This document shows, in pieces, positions 47,941 through 58,002 of a stretch of DNA of 64,000 nt. A model generated the notes under the pieces. The model was given only the letters and a program-made list of their open reading frames with translations. It was not told where the DNA came from and ran no database searches. Positions within the stretch are counted from its first letter, which is position 1. Every line of letters starts with the position of its first letter. The translations under genes were made by a program, and so were the position numbers. This DNA is from Mycolicibacterium sp. YH-1 (lineage in GTDB: Bacteria; Actinomycetota; Actinomycetes; Mycobacteriales; Mycobacteriaceae): NCBI RefSeq assembly GCF_022557175.1, contig NZ_CP092915.1:2542001-2606000 (forward strand), in the 5' to 3' direction.

Positions 47941-48769
47941 CGACTATCCGAGCTTCCCGGACAAGTCCACCTGGCCGGTGGAGTTCCCACAACTGCCGCC
48001 CGAGACCAACGGCAGGTTCTCCCGTCCGCCGCAGCACACGTCGAAGGCGGTGGCTCCGCAGATCCCGGCGGGTCAGGTGCCCAACCACGTCGCTGTGGTG
48101 ATGGACGGCAACGGCCGCTGGGCCACCCAGCGTGGCCTGGGCCGCACCGACGGGCACAAGATGGGCGAGGCGGTGCTCATCGACATCACCTGCGGTGCGA
48201 TCGAACTGGGCATCAAGCACCTAAGCGTGTACGCGTTCTCCACGGAGAACTGGAAGCGCAGCACCGAGGAGGTGCGCTTTCTGATGGGCTTCAACCGGGA
48301 GGTGGTGCGTCGCCGCCGGGAGAACCTCGACGCGATGGGCGTGCGGATGCGCTGGGTCGGGTCCAGGCCTCGGATGTGGCGCAGCGTCATCAAGGAGTTC
48401 GACATCGCCGAGGACATGACGGTCGACAATGACGTCATCACGGTCAACTACTGCGTGAACTACGGCGGCCGCACCGAGATCGTGGAGGCCGCACAAGAAC
48501 TCGCGCAGCAGGCGGCGGACGGCAAGATCAATCCAGCCAAGATCAACGAGGCGACATTCGCTAAGCATCTGCACCGCAACGACATTCCCGACGTCGACCT
48601 GTTCATCCGGACGTCGGGGGAGCAGCGGGCCAGTAACTTCCTGATCTGGCAGGCCGCCTACGCCGAGTACGTCTTCCAGGACAAGCTCTGGCCCGACTAC
48701 GACCGGCGCGACCTGTGGGCCGCGTGCGAGGAGTACGTCAACCGCAATCGCAGGTTCGGCAGGGCCTGA
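47879..48769 (+). CDS. uppS: Long-chain (decaprenyl) diphosphate synthase, UppS family
   Basis: Cis-prenyltransferase making the polyprenyl phosphate carrier for cell-wall synthesis. The 296 residues contain [17 protein letters not shown] (catalytic Asp), [11 protein letters not shown], and [20 protein letters not shown]. Length and the 70-residue Pro-rich N-terminal extension match M. tuberculosis Rv2361c, which makes C50 decaprenyl diphosphate. Start ATG 47879 (another at 47888) lies inside recO. The stop TGA overlaps the next ATG (TGATG). Confidence 0.95.
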   Translation: MRRMASIRGKETFPQLPPAPDDYPSFPDKSTWPVEFPQLPPETNGRFSRPPQHTSKAVAPQIPAGQVPNHVAVVMDGNGRWATQRGLGRTDGHKMGEAVLIDITCGAIELGIKHLSVYAFSTENWKRSTEEVRFLMGFNREVVRRRRENLDAMGVRMRWVGSRPRMWRSVIKEFDIAEDMTVDNDVITVNYCVNYGGRTEIVEAAQELAQQAADGKINPAKINEATFAKHLHRNDIPDVDLFIRTSGEQRASNFLIWQAAYAEYVFQDKLWPDYDRRDLWAACEEYVNRNRRFGRA

Positions 48770-49221
48770 TGGCGTCCGGCGAGTTGCTCGGTCGTCTCTC
48801 GTCGGTGCTCGGCGCGGTGACCACGCTGCTCGAGGAGGACGACGAGGCCATCACCGTCGGTCACGAGGGCACCGTCGCGTCGCTGCGCGTCGTGTTGATC
48901 GCCGAGGGACTGGAGATGGTGTCGCTGACCCAGCCGTTGGCGTGGGACCTGCCGCTGACCAACAAGCTCCGCGAACGGGTCGGTGGGCACGCGGGCAGGA
49001 CGATGCTGGGCACCGTGGTGCTTGTCGAGAAGCTCGTCGAATCACCGGTGAACGGGTCCTCGACCAAGGCGGCGACGGGGCGGTCGACGGCCAAGAAGGT
49101 CGCCGACGTCTTGTTGCGCTACAACTTTCCGGCCGCGGGGCTCGGCGACGATGCGCTGCGAACCCTGGTCATGATGGTGCTCTCGGCAGGCGCGGAAGTC
49201 CGGGCGGACCTCACCGGCTGA
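48769..49221 (+). CDS. Conserved hypothetical protein (Rv2360c-like)
   Basis: This 150-residue protein starts at ATG 48769, sharing the TGATG junction with uppS. The N-terminal half (EEDDEAITVGHEGTVASLRVVLIAEGLEMVSLTQPLAW) resembles a YbjN/chaperone-like fold; the C-terminal half is basic and helical. It has the place and size of Rv2360c. Function not known. It converges on zur with three bases between. Confidence 0.78.
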   Translation: MASGELLGRLSSVLGAVTTLLEEDDEAITVGHEGTVASLRVVLIAEGLEMVSLTQPLAWDLPLTNKLRERVGGHAGRTMLGTVVLVEKLVESPVNGSSTKAATGRSTAKKVADVLLRYNFPAAGLGDDALRTLVMMVLSAGAEVRADLTG

Positions 49222-49224
49222 CGC

Positions 49225-49653
49225 CTACGCCGAGACGCACTCGCCGCACACACCGAAGATCTCGATGGTGTGCGTGACATCGGTGAAGCCGTGCTCGCTG
49301 GCGACGTCGGCGGCCCACTTCTCGGCGGCACCGCCCTCTACCTCGATGGTGGTTCCGCACGCGCGGCACACCAGGTGATGGTGGTGATGTGCCGAGCATC
49401 GGCGGTACACCGACTCGCCGGTGTCGGTGCGCAGGGTGTCGACCGCTCCTGCCGCGGCCAAGGACTGCAGCGACCGGTACACGGTGGTGAGGCCGATGAC
49501 CTCGCCGCGGCGGCGCAGTTCGTCATGCAGCTCCTGCGCGGAGCGAAACTCCTCCACGCTCTCCAGCAGGGCGGCGATCGCGGCGCGCTGCTTGGTGGCG
49601 CGGACCGCGACCTTGGTTGACTCCTTTGCCGGATTCTCCACGGTCCCTGTCAT
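49225..49653 (-). CDS. zur: Zinc uptake regulator Zur (FurB)
   Basis: Fur-family repressor of zinc uptake genes. The 142-residue protein has the winged helix (AELRSAQELHDEL-like segment, then TTVYRSLQ), the metal site HHHHHLVCRACG and a second cysteine pair CGEC near the C-terminus, giving the structural zinc tetrad. Start ATG 49653 overlaps the smtB stop (ATGA), as in M. tuberculosis smtB-furB (Rv2358-Rv2359). Confidence 0.94.
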   Translation of the reverse strand: MTGTVENPAKESTKVAVRATKQRAAIAALLESVEEFRSAQELHDELRRRGEVIGLTTVYRSLQSLAAAGAVDTLRTDTGESVYRRCSAHHHHHLVCRACGTTIEVEGGAAEKWAADVASEHGFTDVTHTIEIFGVCGECVSA

Positions 49654-50024
49654 CGGTGGTCCTCGGCGGAGTGCGCGACGGCCGCGAGCACGATCTCGCA
49701 CAGGTGGTGGTCCACCAGCCGGTAGTGCACTTCGCGCCCGGACCGCTCGCCGGCGACCACACCGGCTGCCTTGAGGATCCGCAGGTGCTGGCTGACCAGC
49801 GGTTGGGGCACCCCGAGCGCGTCGACCAGCTCGTGCACGCAGCGCGGGGACGCGTGCAGTTGCAGCACGATCGCGATGCGAACGGGCGCCGCGAGGGCGC
49901 GCAGCAGTTCACCCGCGGAGTCGAGGACATCACGGGCGGGCAGCTCGACTGCGGGGATGTCGTCGTGCTCGTGGGGGTCGTGCGGCTGATCGGCCCGACC
50001 CGCTAAACTGGAAACCGTTTTCAT
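49650..50024 (-). CDS. smtB: ArsR/SmtB-family zinc-responsive repressor
   Basis: ArsR-type repressor that in M. tuberculosis releases DNA with zinc and controls its own operon with furB. The 124 residues contain the winged helix (LGVPQPLVSQHLRILKAAGVV as recognition helix) and His-rich segments at both ends (HDPHEHDD near residue 17; VDHHLCEIV in the alpha5 helix, with D-x-H-x10-type ligands). Start ATG 50024 (MKTVSSLAG); upstream in-frame codons lie in the promoter. Its stop overlaps zur. Confidence 0.92.
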   Translation of the reverse strand: MKTVSSLAGRADQPHDPHEHDDIPAVELPARDVLDSAGELLRALAAPVRIAIVLQLHASPRCVHELVDALGVPQPLVSQHLRILKAAGVVAGERSGREVHYRLVDHHLCEIVLAAVAHSAEDHR

Positions 50025-50038
50025 TAGTAGTGAGGATA
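50009..50038 (-). promoter_or_regulatory. smtB promoter with overlapping palindrome, probably leaderless
   Basis: On the minus strand TATCCT (50038-50033) is a -10 hexamer eight bases before the smtB ATG, the spacing of a leaderless start. An imperfect palindrome, TGAAAACGGTTTCCA (50023-50009), covers the start codon and resembles an AT-rich zinc-regulator operator. Whether SmtB or Zur binds it is not decided by the sequence. Confidence 0.4.
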
Positions 50039-50121
50039 CATGCGCGATAGTGCATGTCAACGTGCACGTCAACCAGTGGCGCGGCGCGGGCCTCTCAGGC
50101 ACGTGACTACGCTGTGGACCC

Positions 50122-51507
50122 GTGGCATCCATCATCGACACCGTTGCGAACCTGGCGAAACGCCGTGGCCTGGTCTTTCAGTCAGGTGAGATCTACGGCG
50201 GCACGAAGTCGGCGTGGGACTACGGCCCACTGGGCGTCGAGCTCAAGGAGAACATCAAGCGGCAGTGGTGGCGGTCGATCGTCACCGGCCGTGACGACGT
50301 CGTCGGTCTCGACTCGGCGGTCATCCTGCCGCGTGAGGTGTGGGTGGCCTCCGAACACGTCAAGACCTTCAACGACCCGCTCGTGGAGTGCCTGAACTGC
50401 CACAAGCGGCATCGGCAGGACCACATGCAGGAGGCGTACGCGGCCAAGAAGGGGCTCGACGATCCGGACGCCGTTCCGATGGCGGAGATCGCGTGCCCGG
50501 ACTGCGGCACCAAGGGGCAGTGGACCGAACCGCGCGATTTCAACATGATGCTCAAGACCCACCTCGGCCCGATCGAGACCGAGGAGGGCATGCACTACCT
50601 GCGGCCCGAGACTGCGCAGGGCATCTTCGTCAACTTCGCCAACGTGGTGACGACCGCACGCAAGAAGCCCCCGTTCGGAATTGCCCAGACGGGCAAGAGC
50701 TTCCGCAACGAGATCACCCCCGGCAACTTCATCTTCCGCACTCGCGAGTTCGAGCAGATGGAGATGGAGTTCTTCGTCGAGCCGTCCACCGCCGAGGAAT
50801 GGCACCAGTACTGGATCGACACCCGTCTGCAGTGGTACGTCGACCTCGGCATCGACCCCGAGAATCTGCGGCTCTTCGAGCATCCCAAGGACAAGCTGTC
50901 GCACTACAGCACCCGCACGGTCGACATCGAGTACAAGTTCGGATTCCAGGGCAACCCGTGGGGTGAGCTGGAGGGCGTGGCCAACCGTACTGACTTCGAC
51001 TTGTCGCAGCACACAAAGCATTCCGGCGTGGACCTGTCGTTCTACGACCAGGCCACCGAGGCGCGCTACGTGCCGTACGTCATCGAGCCGGCAGCAGGGC
51101 TGACGCGCTCGCTGATGGCCTTCCTGGTGGACGCCTACACCGAGGACGAGGCGCCCAACGCCAAGGGCGGCGTCGACAAGCGCACGGTGCTCAAGCTCGA
51201 CCCGCGGCTGGCCCCGGTCAAGGCGGCGGTGCTGCCGCTGTCGCGGCATGCGGATCTGTCGCCTAAGGCCCGCGACCTGGCCGCCGAGCTGCGCAAGTCC
51301 TGGAACGTCGAGTTCGACGACGCGGGTGCGATCGGTCGGCGGTACCGGCGTCAGGACGAGATCGGCACCCCGTTCTGTGTGACGCTGGACTTCGACTCGC
51401 TCGACGATCATGCCGTCACCGTTCGCGAACGCGACGCGATGACACAGGAGCGTGTGGCGATCGACGCCGTGTCCGATTACCTGGCGGTGCGCCTCAAGGG
51501 CTGCTGA
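50122..51507 (+). CDS. glyS: Glycyl-tRNA synthetase
   Basis: Class II aminoacyl-tRNA synthetase, single-chain alpha2 type, 461 residues. Motifs: [20 protein letters not shown] near the N-terminus, the C-x2-C zinc pairs CLNCHKRH and [38 protein letters not shown] (motif 2), and [10 protein letters not shown] (motif 3). The C-terminal anticodon-binding domain begins around 360. GTG start 50122. Matches Rv2357c. Confidence 0.96.
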   Translation: MASIIDTVANLAKRRGLVFQSGEIYGGTKSAWDYGPLGVELKENIKRQWWRSIVTGRDDVVGLDSAVILPREVWVASEHVKTFNDPLVECLNCHKRHRQDHMQEAYAAKKGLDDPDAVPMAEIACPDCGTKGQWTEPRDFNMMLKTHLGPIETEEGMHYLRPETAQGIFVNFANVVTTARKKPPFGIAQTGKSFRNEITPGNFIFRTREFEQMEMEFFVEPSTAEEWHQYWIDTRLQWYVDLGIDPENLRLFEHPKDKLSHYSTRTVDIEYKFGFQGNPWGELEGVANRTDFDLSQHTKHSGVDLSFYDQATEARYVPYVIEPAAGLTRSLMAFLVDAYTEDEAPNAKGGVDKRTVLKLDPRLAPVKAAVLPLSRHADLSPKARDLAAELRKSWNVEFDDAGAIGRRYRRQDEIGTPFCVTLDFDSLDDHAVTVRERDAMTQERVAIDAVSDYLAVRLKGC

Positions 51508-51530
51508 CCCAACTTCCGCTGACCCCCCTT

Positions 51531-51563
51531 CCGCGAGCGCGCGTGTTTGCGGGCGACACGCCG
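51531..51563 (+). repeat. 33-bp inverted repeat, left copy
   Basis: The 33 bases from CCGCGAGCGCGCGTG to GGGCGACACGCCG are repeated exactly, as the reverse complement, at 52596-52628. Weaker inverted similarity continues about 25 bases further inward on both sides (about 51564-51590 against 52570-52595). It begins 24 bases after glyS. Confidence 0.9.
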
Positions 51564-51682
51564 TCTGGAAATCGGACTTTGCGCGCTCTCGCGCTCGGTC
51601 GATCTGTCCACAGACGGGCCGTCATCCACAAATTGGGCCAGAGGTCTGTTGCGGACGGTCGTCTGGCCGGAACATCCGACAT

Positions 51683-52570
51683 GTGGATGATGCGGTGCAA
51701 GCGGTACTCGACGCCCACGGTGGCGTGGCGACGTCGGGCCAGCTACGGGATGTGTTGAGCCGAAGCCAACTCGACACCAGGATCACACGCGGCGATCTGA
51801 TCAAGGTGTGGACCGGCGTCTACGCCAGTGCTGAGCCTGATACGAAGACCCGGCTTCGTGGCCTCGACCTTCGTGCGGGCGCGCCTGTCGCCATCTGCCT
51901 TGGTACCGCGGCGGCGGCGCACGGATTCGACACCGAGGAGGACGACGACCTCCACGTCCTCACTCCGCCTCGACATCTGTTGCGCGACTCGGACGGCTTG
52001 AAGGTGCACCGCCGAGACGGGGCGCCGCTGGTGATGGTTGACGGTCGGCGGGCCACCTCGCCGGCATGGACCGCGGTCGAGGTGGCCCGCAGTCTTAGGC
52101 GACCACGGGCCCTGGCCACCTTGGATGCAGCGCTGCGCAGTCGGACGTGTGTTCGGCAGGACATGCACATGGCTGCTGTCGAACAGTTCGGACGTCGAGG
52201 GATCGTCCATGTCCGTGAACTCATCCCGCTGGCCGACGCGCTCGCCGAGTCGCCGATGGAGAGCGAGGCGCGATTGATGATGCTCGATGGTGGCTTACCC
52301 TCGCCCGCATTGCAATACGAGGTGATCGACGCGGACGGCCGGCTGTGGCGGCTGGACTTCGCCTGGCCTGACGTCAAGGTCGCGGTCGAATATGACGGCT
52401 TCGATTGGCATAGCGATCCCGTCGCCTTCCGGCGCGACCGGCTGAAGCGCGCCGCTCTGCTCGAGATGGGATGGTCTGTCATATCGATCGTGTTCGACGA
52501 TGTCAGGCGGTGGCCCTGCGAGACGGTGCGTCGGATCGAGACCGAGTTGAACCGCTCGCGTGCGGCATGA
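51683..52570 (+). CDS. DUF559 nuclease-fold protein with AbiEi-like N-terminal domain
   Basis: This 295-residue protein has an N-terminal winged-helix region like the AbiEi antitoxin family (HGGVATSGQLRDVLSRSQLDTRI...GDLIKVWTGVYA, about 8-45), a middle region, and a C-terminal DUF559/Vsr-like PD-(D/E)XK domain (about 205-290) with RLDFAWPDVKVAVEYDG and DWHSDPVAFRRDRLKR. The Asp, Glu and Asp positions expected for catalysis are present. Such actinobacterial proteins are common, but their function is unproven. I choose GTG 51683, which opens just before the AbiEi-like region; upstream codons run into the repeat. The stop lies 25 bases before the right repeat. Confidence 0.78.
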   Translation: MDDAVQAVLDAHGGVATSGQLRDVLSRSQLDTRITRGDLIKVWTGVYASAEPDTKTRLRGLDLRAGAPVAICLGTAAAAHGFDTEEDDDLHVLTPPRHLLRDSDGLKVHRRDGAPLVMVDGRRATSPAWTAVEVARSLRRPRALATLDAALRSRTCVRQDMHMAAVEQFGRRGIVHVRELIPLADALAESPMESEARLMMLDGGLPSPALQYEVIDADGRLWRLDFAWPDVKVAVEYDGFDWHSDPVAFRRDRLKRAALLEMGWSVISIVFDDVRRWPCETVRRIETELNRSRAA

Positions 52571-52595
52571 GCGCGCGCAGAGTTGGATCTAGGCC

Positions 52596-52628
52596 CGGCG
52601 TGTCGCCCGCAAACACGCGCGCTCGCGG
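52596..52628 (-). repeat. 33-bp inverted repeat, right copy
   Basis: Exact reverse complement of 51531-51563. It lies between the DUF559 gene stop (52570) and the stop of the TPM protein gene (52641), both of which converge on it. Confidence 0.9.
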
Positions 52629-52640
52629 GGGAGCCGGAAC

Positions 52641-54665
52641 CTAGAAGCGGCCGCCGCCGCCGCTGAAACCGCCGCCGCCCGAGCCGCCGAATGTCGTTGA
52701 ACTCCAGCCGCCTCCGGCGCTGCCGCCGAGCCCGCCGCCCAGGGCACCCGACAGGATGTTGCCGATGATGATGCCGCCGAGGATCGCCCCGGAGTTCCCG
52801 CCGCCACCACCGCGGTAGTTGGAGTACGCCCGCTGCGCATTGCTGACGTCGGTGTGCGCCAGGGTCTGCGCCTGCTCGGCGAGCATGGCCGCACCGTTGG
52901 CGTGCGCGATGGCCTCGGCCAGGTCACTCGTCCGCTTGGACTGCGCAGCCCCGAGTTGACGGACCGCCTCCGACAGCCGGGTGCGCGCCTCAGGACCGAC
53001 GCTGCCGCGGCGGGTGTCGATGAAGTCGGTTACCGCCCGCACCCGTGACTGCGCGCTGAACAGCGCCTGGTCGAACGCGCGGCTCATGCGCTCCGAGGTC
53101 TCGCGTTCCTCGGTGATGGTGGCCAGCAGCCGATCCAGGTCGGCGTCGGCCTGCGTCAACTGTGTGAAGGCGCCCAGCGGGTCGGCGCTGCCGCTACGCT
53201 GCGCGACCGCCACTGCGGCGGCGGCCGCGTCACGGGCGGTGCGCAGCTCGTCGGCCCGGGGTGTGCCAGGTTGTGCGAGCAGTTCACCCGCCTGCTTGAC
53301 GCCGTTCTGAATGTCGGCGATCGCCGCGGGCAGGCCCGCGACCGCACGATTGATATCGGTGGAGGCGCTGTCGATCGCGTCGAGCATCGTGCGGGCCTGA
53401 CCCAGCGCGGACTCGGCGGCCCGGATGGAGTCGACCAGACCGCTCTGGCTTCCGGCGGGCCGGGAGACAAGCGTCCTGGCATTGGTGATGTTCTGGTCGG
53501 CGAACGTCAGTCGCTGGCTTGCCGTTTCGACGTTCCCGGCGACCGAGGTCAGGGCGGTCTCGGAGAACTGCGCTCCGAGCGCGGCCAACGTCTGGCGTGA
53601 CGGTTCGATTCGCGCGGTGAGATCCACCATCTGCTGGGTCAGGCTGTCGAGCCGGCTGGGCGCATTGATGACCAGATCTCGAAGTTCCTGGAAGGCCTCG
53701 CGTTGGGCATCGAGTTCGCGGTCAGCCTTGGCCGCGGCCACCACGACGCGCGTGAGCAGGTCGCGGCGCTCCGCGGGCGTCTCAGGCACGGCGTCGTCGA
53801 GGATCTGACGCACGTTGAACGCCTGCGTCAGCGTCTTCTTGGCGGCGGCGACCGCCGCGCTGAAGGGTGCGGTGTCCTTCTCGCCGAACTCCTCGACGGC
53901 CAGAACCAGTTCGTTGTCGCTGGTTCGGACGGCATTGTCGACGTCGACCACGATCGAGCGGGAGAGATCGTCGAGCGCGTCGAGCGAGAGCGCCGCCAAC
54001 GCGGCGGGGTCGGCCGGGTTGACGCGTTGTGCCGCCGCGAACTCGGCCGCGCGGCGCTTGCGTCGCCGCCAGCTCCGCCACCACAGCAGCAGCGCCACGG
54101 CGATGACGATCACGGCGAGGATCGCGAGCATGCCGACCCAGGTGATCTCGCTGCCGCCCGAGCTGGTGGCGTTGAGGCCGGTTGCCGCGGCGACCGCCGC
54201 CCCGGCCCAGTCGCCGCGCCGCAACGCCGGCTCGACCTCGTTGCGGCGCAGCGTGTCGACGTCGATGCTGCCCGCCGCGGCCTTGGGCACCAGCAGTGCG
54301 TAGGCACGGTCGGTGGTGGCCACCGCCAGGATGGCGTCCTCATTCTGGAAGTCACTGATCCGCATGGTGTTTCGTGCCCAGGTGTCAGCGCTCTGACCTG
54401 AGAACGAGTCCACGTAGACCACCCAGAGTCGAACGCGGCGCTGCGTGTAGAGATCCTCGACCGCGGCCTGCACCGCCGAGGACTGGCCGCGGTCGAGCAC
54501 CCCGGCGTTGTCGGTGACGTAGTTGGACAGCCGCAGCGGCGGGTCGGCCCAGGCGGTCGGGGCGGTGGGTACCAGCAGAGCTGCGGCGAGCACCGCGAGC
54601 ACCAGGCTGAAAAGGCGTGTCACCCGAAGTCTCCTGCGCATGATCGTCAATCTAGTGGTCAGCAC
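52641..54665 (-). CDS. TPM-domain membrane protein with coiled-coil and Gly-rich tail (Rv2345-like)
   Basis: This 674-residue protein has a signal peptide (about 15-40), an extracytoplasmic TPM domain (about 45-170, [20 protein letters not shown]...[10 protein letters not shown]), a membrane helix (about 178-198, [18 protein letters not shown]), a long Ala/Gln-rich coiled-coil region (about 240-600), and a low-complexity tail ending [12 protein letters not shown]. It corresponds to Rv2345. TPM domains occur in phosphatase-like and photosystem-repair proteins elsewhere; the role here is unknown. Start ATG 54665; it is divergent from dgt by 48 bases. Confidence 0.9.
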   Translation of the reverse strand: MLTTRLTIMRRRLRVTRLFSLVLAVLAAALLVPTAPTAWADPPLRLSNYVTDNAGVLDRGQSSAVQAAVEDLYTQRRVRLWVVYVDSFSGQSADTWARNTMRISDFQNEDAILAVATTDRAYALLVPKAAAGSIDVDTLRRNEVEPALRRGDWAGAAVAAATGLNATSSGGSEITWVGMLAILAVIVIAVALLLWWRSWRRRKRRAAEFAAAQRVNPADPAALAALSLDALDDLSRSIVVDVDNAVRTSDNELVLAVEEFGEKDTAPFSAAVAAAKKTLTQAFNVRQILDDAVPETPAERRDLLTRVVVAAAKADRELDAQREAFQELRDLVINAPSRLDSLTQQMVDLTARIEPSRQTLAALGAQFSETALTSVAGNVETASQRLTFADQNITNARTLVSRPAGSQSGLVDSIRAAESALGQARTMLDAIDSASTDINRAVAGLPAAIADIQNGVKQAGELLAQPGTPRADELRTARDAAAAAVAVAQRSGSADPLGAFTQLTQADADLDRLLATITEERETSERMSRAFDQALFSAQSRVRAVTDFIDTRRGSVGPEARTRLSEAVRQLGAAQSKRTSDLAEAIAHANGAAMLAEQAQTLAHTDVSNAQRAYSNYRGGGGGNSGAILGGIIIGNILSGALGGGLGGSAGGGWSSTTFGGSGGGGFSGGGGRF

Positions 54666-54713
54666 GGCCCGGGCACCCGAGACCGAACAACGGTGCTGGC
54701 AGACTGTGCGTCA

Positions 54714-55982
54714 GTGAGTACCACCAGCGACATCTACGACGACTTCGACCGGCAGCGCCTGGTGGTCGAGGCGCCCAAGGCTGCGGCACTGGCGGGTACC
54801 GACAGCGAGCACCGCACCGACTTCGCCAGAGACCGGGCCCGGGTGCTGCACTGTGCCGCGCTACGCAGGCTCGCCGACAAGACGCAGGTGGTCGGGCCCC
54901 GGGAGGGTGACACCCCGCGCACCCGGCTCACCCACTCCCTGGAGGTGGCCCAGATCGGCCGCGGGATGGCCGTCGGTCTGGGCTGCGATCCGGATCTGGT
55001 CGACCTGGCCGGTCTCGCCCACGACATCGGCCACCCGCCGTACGGGCACAACGGTGAACGCGCGCTCGATGAGATCGCGAAGGCCTTCGGTGGTTTCGAG
55101 GGCAACGCGCAGAACTTCCGGATTCTGACCCGACTGGAGCCCAAAGTCCTTGACGGCGAGGGGCGTTCCGCGGGCCTGAATCTGACCAGGGCCTCCCTCG
55201 ACGCGGTGACGAAGTATCCGTGGGTACGCGGCGACCGCAAGAAGTTCGGGTTCTACGACGACGACGCCGACGGGGCCGCCTGGGTGCGCGACGGTGCGCC
55301 CGCAGAGCGGCCGTGCCTGGAAGCCCAGGTGATGGACTGGGCCGATGACGTCGCCTACTCGGTGCACGACGTCGAGGACGGTGTGATCTCCGGGCGCATT
55401 GACCTGCGGGTGCTGGCCGACACCAGCGCCGCCGCCTCGTTGGCTCGTCTCGGCGTCAAGTCCTTCCCGGCGGTGCGCCACGACGATCTGCTGGAGGCCG
55501 CGCAGCGGCTGTCGCAGATACCGGTGGTCGCGGCGGTGGGCAAGTATGACGGCACCATCGCGGCGTCCGTCGCGCTCAAGCGGCTGACGAGTGAGCTGGT
55601 GGGCCGGTTCGCCAACGCGGCGATCACACAGACCCGCGCCGTCGCGGGTGGCGGCCCGCTGAAGCGCTTCGACACCGACCTCGCGGTGCCCGCGCTGGTG
55701 CGCGCCGAGGTGGCGGTGCTCAAGATGCTGGCCCTGCAGTTCATCATGTCCGACCACCAGCACCTGCAGATTCAGGCGGACCAGCGGACCCTCGTGCACG
55801 AGGTCGCCCTGGCGCTGTGGGCGCAGGCGCCGAGCAGTCTGGACCCGCAGTTCGCGCCGGAGTTCGTCGCGGCCGCCGACGACGGAGCCCGGCTGCGGGT
55901 GGTGATCGACCAGATCGCGTCCTACACCGAGGGGCGGTTGGAACGAGTGCACGAGGCGCGCTCGCCCCGGCCCCTAGACTGA
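54714..55982 (+). CDS. dgt: Deoxyguanosinetriphosphate triphosphohydrolase-like protein
   Basis: HD-domain dNTPase of the Dgt family: hydrolyses dGTP or other dNTPs to the nucleoside plus triphosphate. The 422 residues show [30 protein letters not shown] (metal-binding HD motif), and [16 protein letters not shown]. The GTG start at 54714 gives [15 protein letters not shown], matching the M. tuberculosis Rv2344c N-terminus. It lies 4 bases before dnaG, so the two are cotranscribed. Confidence 0.94.
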   Translation: MSTTSDIYDDFDRQRLVVEAPKAAALAGTDSEHRTDFARDRARVLHCAALRRLADKTQVVGPREGDTPRTRLTHSLEVAQIGRGMAVGLGCDPDLVDLAGLAHDIGHPPYGHNGERALDEIAKAFGGFEGNAQNFRILTRLEPKVLDGEGRSAGLNLTRASLDAVTKYPWVRGDRKKFGFYDDDADGAAWVRDGAPAERPCLEAQVMDWADDVAYSVHDVEDGVISGRIDLRVLADTSAAASLARLGVKSFPAVRHDDLLEAAQRLSQIPVVAAVGKYDGTIAASVALKRLTSELVGRFANAAITQTRAVAGGGPLKRFDTDLAVPALVRAEVAVLKMLALQFIMSDHQHLQIQADQRTLVHEVALALWAQAPSSLDPQFAPEFVAAADDGARLRVVIDQIASYTEGRLERVHEARSPRPLD

Positions 55983-55986
55983 GCCG

Positions 55987-57936
55987 ATGGTCGGTTCGAC
56001 GGGTAGGAGCGAAGCGACACGGGGTGGCCGAATCCCTGATCGCGATATCGCGGCCATACGTGAACGCATTCGCATCGAGGACATCGTCGGTGACTACGTT
56101 CAGCTGCGCCGCGCCGGCGTCGATTCGATGAAGGGCCTGTGCCCATTCCACGACGAGAAGTCCCCGTCCTTCCACGTCCGGCCCAACCACGGCCACTTCC
56201 ACTGCTTCGGGTGCGGTGAGGGTGGCGACGTCTACGCCTTCCTGCAGAAGATCGAGCACGTCTCCTTCGTCGAGTCGGTGGAGTTGCTGGCCGATCGCAT
56301 CGGCTACACCGTCACCTACACCGGCGGGTCGACCACCAATGTCCAGCGCGATCGCGGTAGCCGTAGTCGGCTGATCGCGGCCAACGCCGCCGCGCAGGAG
56401 TTCTACGCCGAGGCGCTGAAGTCGGATGAGGCCGCCGCGGCGCGGCAGTACCTGCTGGACCGCAACTTCGACGCCGAGGCGGCCGCCCGGTTCGGGTGCG
56501 GCTTCGCCCCGTCCGGGTGGGACACGCTGACCAAGCACCTGCTGCGCAAGGGATTCGAGTTCAAAGAACTTGAGGCGGCGGGGTTGTCGCGCGAGGGCAA
56601 GCGCGGGCCGATGGACCGCTTCCACCGCCGTCTGCTGTGGCCGATCCGGGTATCGGCCGGTGAGGTGATCGGGTTCGGGGCGCGGCGGTTGTTCGACGAC
56701 GATCACATGGAGGCCAAGTACGTCAACACACCGGAGACGGTGTTGTACAAGAAGTCGAACGTGCTGTTCGGTCTTGACCTGGCCAAGCGTGACATCGCCC
56801 GCGGGCACCAGGCGGTGGTGGTGGAGGGCTACACCGACGTCATGGCGATGCACCTGTCCGGTGTGACGACGGCGGTGGCGTCCTGCGGTACCGCTTTCGG
56901 TGACGAGCATCTCTCGATGCTTCGGCGACTCATGATGGACGACAACTTCTTTCGTGGCGAGCTGATCTACGTCTTCGACGGCGACGCGGCGGGCCGTGCG
57001 GCCGCGGTCAAGGCGTTCGAGGGCGAGCAGAACCTCGCCGGGCAGTCGTTCGTCGCGGTGGCCGACGACGGTATGGACCCGTGCGACCTGCGACTGCGTT
57101 CGGGCGAGGGTGCCCTGCGCGATCTGGTGGCAAGGCGAACACCGCTGTTCGAGTTCGCCATTCGCACCGCTCTCGGTGAGCACGACCTCGACAGCGCCGA
57201 GGGGCGGGTGGCCGCACTGCGCCGCTGCGTGCCGATCGTCGCCAAGATCAAGGACTCCTCGCTGCGCGACGAGTACGCGCGACAACTCGCCGGCTGGGTC
57301 GGCTGGGATGACGTCGGTCAGGTTCTCGGCCGGGTGCGTGAGGAGGCCGGCCGCGGTGGGGGAAGGCCGGCGGGCCGGCGGCCCTCGGCGGCCCACGATG
57401 CCTCCTCCGTGGCGCGTGCCGTGCCGCCGCCGGTGTCACGCCCGGACCCCCGCGACCCCACGCTGTGGACACAGCGCGAGTCGCTCAAGGGGGCGCTGCA
57501 GTATCCGGCCATCGCCGGGCCCGTGTTCGACGCGTTGTCCAATGAGAGCTTCGCGCATCCCGCCTATCTCGGTGTGCACGCGGCGATCGTTGCGGCGGGC
57601 GGAACCTCAGCCGGACTGTCAGGCGCGGACTGGATCGAGGCCGTGCGCGCGAAGGTGCCGTCGGCCGAGGCGGCCAACCTGGTCAACGAGTTGAGCGCGG
57701 AGTCCATCAACGTCGTCGACGACGAGCGACTGCCGCGCTATATCGGGGCGGTGCTGGCCAGGCAGCAGGAGGTCTGGGTCGGCAGGCAGATCGCCGAGAT
57801 GAAGTCCAAGCTGCAGAGAATGTCGTCGGTGGACCACAGCGACGAGTATCACGCCCTGTACGGCGACCTGATCGCACTCGAGACGTACCGCAAGAGCCTG
57901 ATCGAGCGGGCGAGCGGCGACGACCTCACTGCGTGA
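55987..57936 (+). CDS. dnaG: DNA primase DnaG
   Basis: Makes RNA primers at the replication fork. The 649 residues comprise a CHC2 zinc-binding domain (CPFHDEKSPSFHV...FHCFGCGEGGD), a Toprim core (VVVEGYTDVMAMH, VFDGDAAGRAA), and a C-terminal helicase-binding domain (about 470-640). ATG start 55987; upstream partner dgt. Matches Rv2343c. The linker around residues 450-470 is Gly/Arg-rich and variable. Confidence 0.96.
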   Translation: MVGSTGRSEATRGGRIPDRDIAAIRERIRIEDIVGDYVQLRRAGVDSMKGLCPFHDEKSPSFHVRPNHGHFHCFGCGEGGDVYAFLQKIEHVSFVESVELLADRIGYTVTYTGGSTTNVQRDRGSRSRLIAANAAAQEFYAEALKSDEAAAARQYLLDRNFDAEAAARFGCGFAPSGWDTLTKHLLRKGFEFKELEAAGLSREGKRGPMDRFHRRLLWPIRVSAGEVIGFGARRLFDDDHMEAKYVNTPETVLYKKSNVLFGLDLAKRDIARGHQAVVVEGYTDVMAMHLSGVTTAVASCGTAFGDEHLSMLRRLMMDDNFFRGELIYVFDGDAAGRAAAVKAFEGEQNLAGQSFVAVADDGMDPCDLRLRSGEGALRDLVARRTPLFEFAIRTALGEHDLDSAEGRVAALRRCVPIVAKIKDSSLRDEYARQLAGWVGWDDVGQVLGRVREEAGRGGGRPAGRRPSAAHDASSVARAVPPPVSRPDPRDPTLWTQRESLKGALQYPAIAGPVFDALSNESFAHPAYLGVHAAIVAAGGTSAGLSGADWIEAVRAKVPSAEAANLVNELSAESINVVDDERLPRYIGAVLARQQEVWVGRQIAEMKSKLQRMSSVDHSDEYHALYGDLIALETYRKSLIERASGDDLTA

Positions 57937-58002
57937 GCAGAGCATTCGCGCTATTGTGAGGTCGCTGTCTCAGCACGTCGACCCATCTGGAGGGCCCACC
58001 CC

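Larger units (their letters stand above)
51531..52628 (+). mobile_element. Candidate IR-bounded single-gene cassette (DUF559 gene)
   Basis: A 1.1-kb unit made of one gene and two perfect 33-bp terminal inverted repeats, in a place (glyS to the TPM gene) where M. tuberculosis order shows no such gene. No transposase is encoded and no target duplication is evident: the bases next to the repeats, CCCTT and GGGAG, do not match. It could be a nonautonomous cassette, a homing-nuclease-like element, or a gene between two copies of a dispersed intergenic repeat. Confidence 0.45.

Noticed and set aside
51531..52628. Classic insertion sequence
   Set aside because: No transposase motif, no target-site duplication visible next to the repeats; kept only as a candidate cassette.
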